Below are positions 4,832 to 9,152 of a stretch of DNA of 9,152 bases, piece by piece (within the stretch, counting starts at the first letter, position 1; each line of letters starts with the position of its first letter). The stretch comes from DATDOO01 sp035293245 (GTDB lineage Bacteria; Pseudomonadota; Gammaproteobacteria; Methylococcales; Methylococcaceae), in the NCBI GenBank assembly GCA_035293245.1, contig DATDOO010000029.1, positions 1 to 9,152 on the forward strand, read 5' to 3'. A program made the position numbers and the translations under genes. Below the pieces are notes generated by a model. The model had not been told where the DNA came from, did not search any database, and was given only the letters and a program-made list of their open reading frames with translations.

Positions 4832-6979
4832 TCAGCGTCCGGTCGCGGCCGCGTTCTCCTGGCTGGCCGCCAGGACGTGCAAGTGGAGCAGCGTTTCCGA
4901 TTCGGAAATCAGGGCGCGCTTCTCCTGCCAGCTCAGGCTGGCCGAGCCGTCCTCCAGCAGTTGGTAGGTGAGCGCCTTGAGCTGGTGGCGCTTGCGCTTC
5001 TTCAAGGGACGTTGCGGCAACAGCGCCTGGTGCAGGGCGCAAACCGCGGGATCGGCGACGACCTTTTGCGCCTCCCCTTCGGCGCGCTTGCCGAGCATAT
5101 CCTCGCGCTCCAGGTTTTCGTCCAGCAAGCGCAACACGCGCGGCCGTTCATATTCTTCGGGGGTGAGGAAAATGCCCCAGCGCTTCAGCATCCGTCCGAG
5201 ATCGGAACTGCTGGAATAGATGGACACCGGCATGGACAGCAGCAGCCCGGCCAGCACCGGCGTCAGCCACCAGAAAAAGTTGGGGACGTAGTAATAGCTC
5301 AAGCCGCCGGCAACGATGCCCGTCAGGGTGTGGCCCCAGTGCGCGGCGAACGCATCCTTGAGGCTCAGGCGGTAATCGCCGCGCTGCTGCGGCGGCCAGC
5401 CGACGCTCTTGCGCATCAGGATCGCCACGACGAACTTGCTCTGGTAGAGCATCAACACCGGGGCGATGAGCATGGTGAACACGGTTTCCAGAAACACGCT
5501 CAGGTTCATGCGGATGAAGCCGCCGTATTCCTTCATGTGCTTCCAGCGGCACATGAGCGAGATCACGCCCAGGGTCTTGGGAAAGAACAGCATGGCCAGG
5601 GTGACCAGCAGCACCGTGGTCATTTCCACCGTGTAGGACTCGGGCCACACCGGAAACCAGTTGTCGCCGAAAAAGTACACCGGCATGGTCTGCGACTGGA
5701 TGTAAGCCTCGATGCCGGTGACGATCAAAAACAGCAGCCACAGGGGCGATGACAGGTAGGACATGACTCCCATCAAGAGATGCAGGCGGCTGATGCCGCG
5801 CAAGCCTTTCACAAACAGCACGCGGATGTGCTGCAGGTTGCCCTGGCACCAGCGGCGGTCGCGCTTGGCGTAGTCGATGAGCGTGGTGGGCAGTTCCTCG
5901 TAGCTCTCGCCCAGATCGTGCGCCAGCCACACTTCCCAGCCGGCCCGGCGCAGCAGGGCGGATTCGACGAAGTCGTGGCTGAGGATTTCTCCGCCGAACG
6001 GCTCCTCGCCGGGCAGTTTGGGCAAGTGGCAATGGTCGGTGAACGCCTTCAGGCGGACGATGGCGTTGTGCCCCCAATAGTTGCCGTCGCGCAACTGCCA
6101 GTAATTCAAGCCGGCGGTGAACATGGCGCCGTACAGGCTGCTGGAGAACTGCAGGATGCGGGCGAACAGGGATTCGTGATTGACCGGCAGCGGCGGGGTC
6201 TGGATCAGGCCGACGCCGGGATGGTCTTCCATCATCTCGACCATTTTCACCAGGGTCTTGCCGCCCATGACGCTGTCGGCGTCCAGCACGATCATGTAGC
6301 GGTAGCGGCCGCCCCAGCGATGGAGAAATTCGGAGAGGTTGCCGCACTTGCGGCTGGTGTTCTTTTCCCGGTTGCGGTAGAAAACCCGGCCGTGGGCGTC
6401 CAGGTCGCGGCACATCTCGTACCAGTTCAACTCTTCCTGCATCCACAACTGCGGATCGCGGGTGTCGCTGAGCACGAACAAATCGAAGCCCCCATCCCGT
6501 CCGGTTTCCTGGAGCGATTGCCAGGTGGCGCGCAAGCCGGCGAAAACGCGCTCGGGGTCTTCGTTGTAGACGGGCATGACGATGGCGGTGCGGAATTCTC
6601 CCCCGACCCCGGCGTCGCCGGCCCTCGCGGTGGGCGGCAGGCGGGTGATGGACTGGCTGTCGCCGCCGGCCAGATTGATCCAGAAACCGACCGCGGCAAT
6701 CCAGAACGAGGTGCTGATCCAGAGAATCAGCAGCGTATAAAGAAACAGCAAAAGCAGTTCCAGCGGCGTCAGGCCGTTCTTCTGGTACACGCTGATGAGC
6801 AGCCCCACCACGGCCAGCGTGGTCAGGATGACGAGGCTGAAATACAGGACCCGCCGCGCCAGGACGCGGCCGGTGGAAATCGCGGAGGGGTGAACGGCTT
6901 CCAAGTTTGAATCACCTTCAAATATAGTGGCGGGAACGCGCCGGTGGTCGATCGGTTTCGGCCGCCGAGCGTAAAGCAT
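4832..6979 (-). CDS. opgH: Glucans biosynthesis glucosyltransferase H
   Basis: OpgH (MdoH) is an inner-membrane family 2 glycosyltransferase that links UDP-glucose into the beta-1,2 backbone of osmoregulated periplasmic glucans. The 715 residues show two N-terminal membrane helices (about 45-63 and 74-101), then the catalytic domain with MPVYNED (135-141), the Asp at SDT (172), the DxD motif LDADS (232-236), HDFVE (335-339) bearing the catalytic acid, and RDRRW (373-377), the Q/RxxRW motif. Several further helices follow (about 400-425, 450-475, 492-520, 555-590), then a Lys/Arg-rich cytoplasmic tail. E. coli OpgH has 847 residues with a longer N-terminal cytoplasmic region linked to FtsZ control; that part is largely absent here. 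No opgG precedes it. The start used is ATG 6979; a TTG at 6904 with a better ribosome binding site would remove 25 residues and open the gap to hypF. Confidence in the family is high, in the start moderate. Confidence 0.93.
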   Translation of the reverse strand: MLYARRPKPIDHRRVPATIFEGDSNLEAVHPSAISTGRVLARRVLYFSLVILTTLAVVGLLISVYQKNGLTPLELLLLFLYTLLILWISTSFWIAAVGFWINLAGGDSQSITRLPPTARAGDAGVGGEFRTAIVMPVYNEDPERVFAGLRATWQSLQETGRDGGFDLFVLSDTRDPQLWMQEELNWYEMCRDLDAHGRVFYRNREKNTSRKCGNLSEFLHRWGGRYRYMIVLDADSVMGGKTLVKMVEMMEDHPGVGLIQTPPLPVNHESLFARILQFSSSLYGAMFTAGLNYWQLRDGNYWGHNAIVRLKAFTDHCHLPKLPGEEPFGGEILSHDFVESALLRRAGWEVWLAHDLGESYEELPTTLIDYAKRDRRWCQGNLQHIRVLFVKGLRGISRLHLLMGVMSYLSSPLWLLFLIVTGIEAYIQSQTMPVYFFGDNWFPVWPESYTVEMTTVLLVTLAMLFFPKTLGVISLMCRWKHMKEYGGFIRMNLSVFLETVFTMLIAPVLMLYQSKFVVAILMRKSVGWPPQQRGDYRLSLKDAFAAHWGHTLTGIVAGGLSYYYVPNFFWWLTPVLAGLLLSMPVSIYSSSSDLGRMLKRWGIFLTPEEYERPRVLRLLDENLEREDMLGKRAEGEAQKVVADPAVCALHQALLPQRPLKKRKRHQLKALTYQLLEDGSASLSWQEKRALISESETLLHLHVLAASQENAAATGR
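6912..6918 (-). promoter_or_regulatory. Candidate ribosome binding site for an internal opgH start
   Basis: On the minus strand AAGGTGA lies 7 bases before a TTG whose first base is 6904. The ATG at 6979 has only a weak GAAAG in front. The first residues from 6979 (RRPKPIDHRRVPATIF) are not recognisable as OpgH. A TTG start would leave 107 bases between opgH and hypF for promoters. Confidence 0.4.
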
Positions 6980-7011
6980 TTTGACTTTCTACGCGACATC
7001 AAGATACCGCC

Positions 7012-9152
7012 ATGTCCCTTTCCGTGGTTGAAGCGGATTCGCACCTTTGCTCCGGAACGCTCGGGGACGGCGTTCCCGCCGTGCAACGCCGCCGCCTGAG
7101 TCTCGGCGGCCGGGTGCAGGGTGTGGGGATGCGGCCCTTCGTCTGCCGTCTGGCGCAGGAATTGGGCTTGACCGGCTGGGTGGGCAATGCACTGCAAGGC
7201 GTGGTCATCGAGGTCGAAGGCACAGAAGCGGCGCTGGATCAATTCGGACGGCGGGTTCTGCGAGATGCGCCGCGCCTGGCCCGCGTCACGTCCTGCGACG
7301 TCGTTCCGCTTCCGGCTGGCGGTACCGAAACGGATTTCCGCATCGGCGACAGCCTCAACAGCGGACAGCCCCAGCCAGTGGCGCCGCCCGATCTGGCGCC
7401 CTGCCCTGCCTGCGCTCGCGAGCTGTTCGATCCGGCCAACCGCCGCTACCGTTACCCCTTCATCAGTTGCTGCGAATGCGGCCCGCGCTACAGCATCCTG
7501 CGCGCTTTGCCCTTCGACCGGGAACGCACCGTCATGGCGGACTTCCCCCTCTGCCCGGACTGCCTGGCGGAATACGGCAATCCAGGTGACCCGCGCTTCC
7601 ACGCCCAGACCGTGTGCTGCCCCGCCTGTGGGCCGCGTTTGAGCTGGCTTGATCCAGACGGGCGGACGCAAGCCGAGGGCGAGACGGCCTTGAAGCGGGC
7701 GGTTGCCGCGTTACGGGACGGGCGGATCGTGGCCTTGCAGGGCGTCGGCGGTTTCCAGTTGCTGGCCGATGCCGGCAACGGCGCGGCCTTGCGGGAATTG
7801 CGCCGCCGCAAACACCGCCCCGCCAAACCCTTCGCCGTACTGGCGGAGGAAACCATGATCCGGGCCCTGTGCGAGGTTTCGCCCGCCGAACGGGAATGGC
7901 TCAACTCCCGCGCGGCGCCGATCGTGCTGCTAAGGAGGAAGGGCGGCGGCGGGACGGTTAGCGCCGAAGTGGCGCCGGGACTGACCTGGCTGGGCGTCAT
8001 GCTGCCCGCGTCGCCCTTGCACCTTCTGCTGTTAAAGGATTTCGGCGCCCCGCTGGTGGCCACCAGCGGCAACCGCAGCAACGAGCCGATCTGCATCGAC
8101 GCCGGGGAAGCCCGGTCCCGGCTGGGCGGCATCGCCGACGGCTTCCTGGTTCACGACCGGCCCATCCTGCGCCCCCTGGACGATTCGGTCCTGCGCATCG
8201 CCGCGGGGGGGGCGCTCATGCTGCGCCGGGCGCGCGGGTTTGTTCCTGAACCCATCGAGTTGGCGGAACCCCTTCCGCCTTTGTTGGCCGCGGGCGGCCA
8301 TCTGAAGAACACCGTGGCGGTGGGCGCTGGGCACCATGCGCTGCTCAGCCAGCACCTGGGCGACCTGGACGACGCATTGACCCAGCGGCAATGCGCAACC
8401 ACCCTGGCCGAACTGCCCGACCTGTTCGGCATCCAGCCGCAGGCCGTGGCTTGCGACAAGCATCCCGACTACGCCAGCAGCCGGCTGGCGGAGAGTTTCG
8501 GCCTGCCGATAGTGCGCATTCCCCATCACTACGCCCACGCCCTGGCCTGTATGGCCGAGCACAACCTTAAGCCGCCTTTTCTCGCGCTGGCGTGGGACGG
8601 CTTGGGCCTCGGCGACGACGGAACGCTGTGGGGCGGGGAGTTCCTGATCATCGAAGAGCGCGGTTACCGGCGCATGGCCAGCTTCCTTCCCCTGCCCCTG
8701 ATCGGCGGCGAAAAAGCGGTCCGCGAGCCGCGGCGGGTAGCCCTGGCGGCGTTGCACGGAATTCACGGCGGCGATTGTCTGGAGCATCTGCCCGCAACGC
8801 TCCGAGACGCCTTCCCGTCCATGGAGTCTTCCCTGCCCGTTGAACATGCGCCCTCTTTCCCCCCTTTGAAAAAGGGGGGCAGGGGGGATTTTCCGGGCGC
8901 CCTCCCACGGCAAGGCCAGAAAATCCCCCCTAACCCCCCTTTAGGAAAGGGGGGAACCGGAAAAGAATTGGAGGTATTCCTCCACATGCTGGAACGCGGC
9001 CTGCAAACGCCATCCTGCTCCAGCGTCGGCCGATTGTTCGACGCGGTTTCCGCCCTGCTGGGACTGTGCTTCGTCAACCGGTTTGAAGGCGAGGCGGCCA
9101 TGCAGTTGGAAGCCGCCGCGGAAGGAAATGGGACCGAGGAATCGGCTCCCTA
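7012..9152 (+). CDS. hypF: Carbamoyltransferase HypF, NiFe-hydrogenase maturation, 3' partial
   Basis: HypF makes carbamoyl-AMP from carbamoyl phosphate and ATP and transfers the carbamoyl group to HypE, the source of the CN ligands of NiFe hydrogenase. The frame is open to the window edge (713 codons). Domains in order: acylphosphatase-like (about 27-113, GGRVQGVGMRPFV with Arg41, and Asn59); two zinc-finger units, Cys131/134/153/156 and Cys181/184/203/206, each CxxC-x18-CxxC; YrdC-like (about 225-415, with KHRPAKPFAVL and SGNRSNEP); Kae1-like from about 420 (AAGGHLKNT, HHYAHA 505-510, AWDGLGLGDDG, GRLFDAV). The usual length is about 750-780, so the final C-terminal part is missing. Residues about 616-648 are encoded by a palindromic repeat inserted in frame. 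The N-terminus is about 20 residues longer than typical; GTG 7081 is a possible later start. No strong ribosome binding site precedes 7012. Confidence 0.94.
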   Translation, partial: MSLSVVEADSHLCSGTLGDGVPAVQRRRLSLGGRVQGVGMRPFVCRLAQELGLTGWVGNALQGVVIEVEGTEAALDQFGRRVLRDAPRLARVTSCDVVPLPAGGTETDFRIGDSLNSGQPQPVAPPDLAPCPACARELFDPANRRYRYPFISCCECGPRYSILRALPFDRERTVMADFPLCPDCLAEYGNPGDPRFHAQTVCCPACGPRLSWLDPDGRTQAEGETALKRAVAALRDGRIVALQGVGGFQLLADAGNGAALRELRRRKHRPAKPFAVLAEETMIRALCEVSPAEREWLNSRAAPIVLLRRKGGGGTVSAEVAPGLTWLGVMLPASPLHLLLLKDFGAPLVATSGNRSNEPICIDAGEARSRLGGIADGFLVHDRPILRPLDDSVLRIAAGGALMLRRARGFVPEPIELAEPLPPLLAAGGHLKNTVAVGAGHHALLSQHLGDLDDALTQRQCATTLAELPDLFGIQPQAVACDKHPDYASSRLAESFGLPIVRIPHHYAHALACMAEHNLKPPFLALAWDGLGLGDDGTLWGGEFLIIEERGYRRMASFLPLPLIGGEKAVREPRRVALAALHGIHGGDCLEHLPATLRDAFPSMESSLPVEHAPSFPPLKKGGRGDFPGALPRQGQKIPPNPPLGKGGTGKELEVFLHMLERGLQTPSCSSVGRLFDAVSALLGLCFVNRFEGEAAMQLEAAAEGNGTEESAP
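8857..8956. repeat. Double-hairpin palindromic repeat element inside hypF
   Basis: Two near-identical hairpins, CCCCCCTTT-GAA-AAAGGGGGG (8859-8879) and CCCCCCTTT-AGG-AAAGGGGGG (8934-8954), flank a third inverted repeat: AGGGGGGATTTTC (8881-8893) pairs with GAAAATCCCCCCT (8919-8931) around 25 bases. The whole unit is an inverted repeat with arms of about 36 bases, ending TT/AA at 8857 and 8956. Such C-run/G-run units are common as dispersed intergenic repeats in many bacterial genomes, as MITE- or REP/BIME-like elements; I have not identified a named family. The core from 8859 to 8954 is 96 bases, a multiple of three, and hypF is read through it without a stop. No other copy occurs in the window, and no clear target-site duplication is visible. 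Confidence 0.85.

Noticed and set aside
4832..5042. N-terminal extension of the Gly/Cys-rich protein
   Set aside because: The frame is open, but it lies wholly inside opgH in another frame, is Pro/Gly/Arg-rich, and precedes the membrane segment expected at the N-terminus.
5780..6910. Plus-strand open frame of 376 codons opposite opgH
   Set aside because: It is antisense to the conserved glycosyltransferase, with a Gln/Gly/Val/Ala-biased product, and has no independent support.
8032..8913. Minus-strand open frames opposite the 3' part of hypF
   Set aside because: hypF reads through on the plus strand with all domain motifs. The antisense products match nothing that I recognise and partly translate the palindromic repeat.

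Overview
The window is GC-rich DNA of a Gram-negative bacterium. OpgH, which acts in osmoregulated periplasmic glucan synthesis, together with a short-loop cytochrome bd oxidase, a b561-type cytochrome and the hydrogenase maturase HypF, suggests a gammaproteobacterium. The C-rich/G-rich palindromic repeat inside hypF would fit a methanotroph-like or sulfur-oxidiser-like lineage, but that placement is only an impression. No rRNA, tRNA, CRISPR array or transposase gene was seen.

Layout. (1) 1-337: unassigned sequence with a perfect short palindrome, followed by the C-terminal part of a cytochrome b561 whose N-terminal half is missing. (2) 569-3005: a tightly coupled cydA-cydB pair for a short-Q-loop (CIO-like) cytochrome bd quinol oxidase, preceded by a leader with inverted repeats. 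(3) 3051-3497, minus strand: a conserved-looking soluble protein of unknown function, convergent with cydB. (4) 3498-3883: a non-coding region with a perfect 24-bp palindrome. (5) 3884-4057: a small 57-residue gene with a good ribosome binding site. (6) 4058-4124: two hairpins between convergent genes. (7) 4125-6979, minus strand: opgH, then 14 bases downstream a membrane-anchored protein with a GRDP-like (DUF1399-like) core and a Gly/Cys-rich tail. (8) 7012-9152: hypF, running off the right edge, read from a very short divergent gap with opgH.

How the genes relate. CydAB oxidises quinol and reduces oxygen at the inner membrane, and the b561 fragment is what remains of another membrane quinol/haem protein. 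OpgH polymerises the glucan backbone across the inner membrane; its usual partner opgG is not beside it, and the Gly/Cys-rich protein occupies the downstream position. HypF starts NiFe-hydrogenase cyanide-ligand synthesis; the rest of its operon would lie to the right.

The most notable observation is a roughly 96-100 bp double-hairpin palindromic repeat (8857-8956) inside hypF. It is read through without a frameshift and adds about 33 Pro/Gly/Lys-rich residues to the protein, between conserved blocks of the C-terminal Kae1-like domain.
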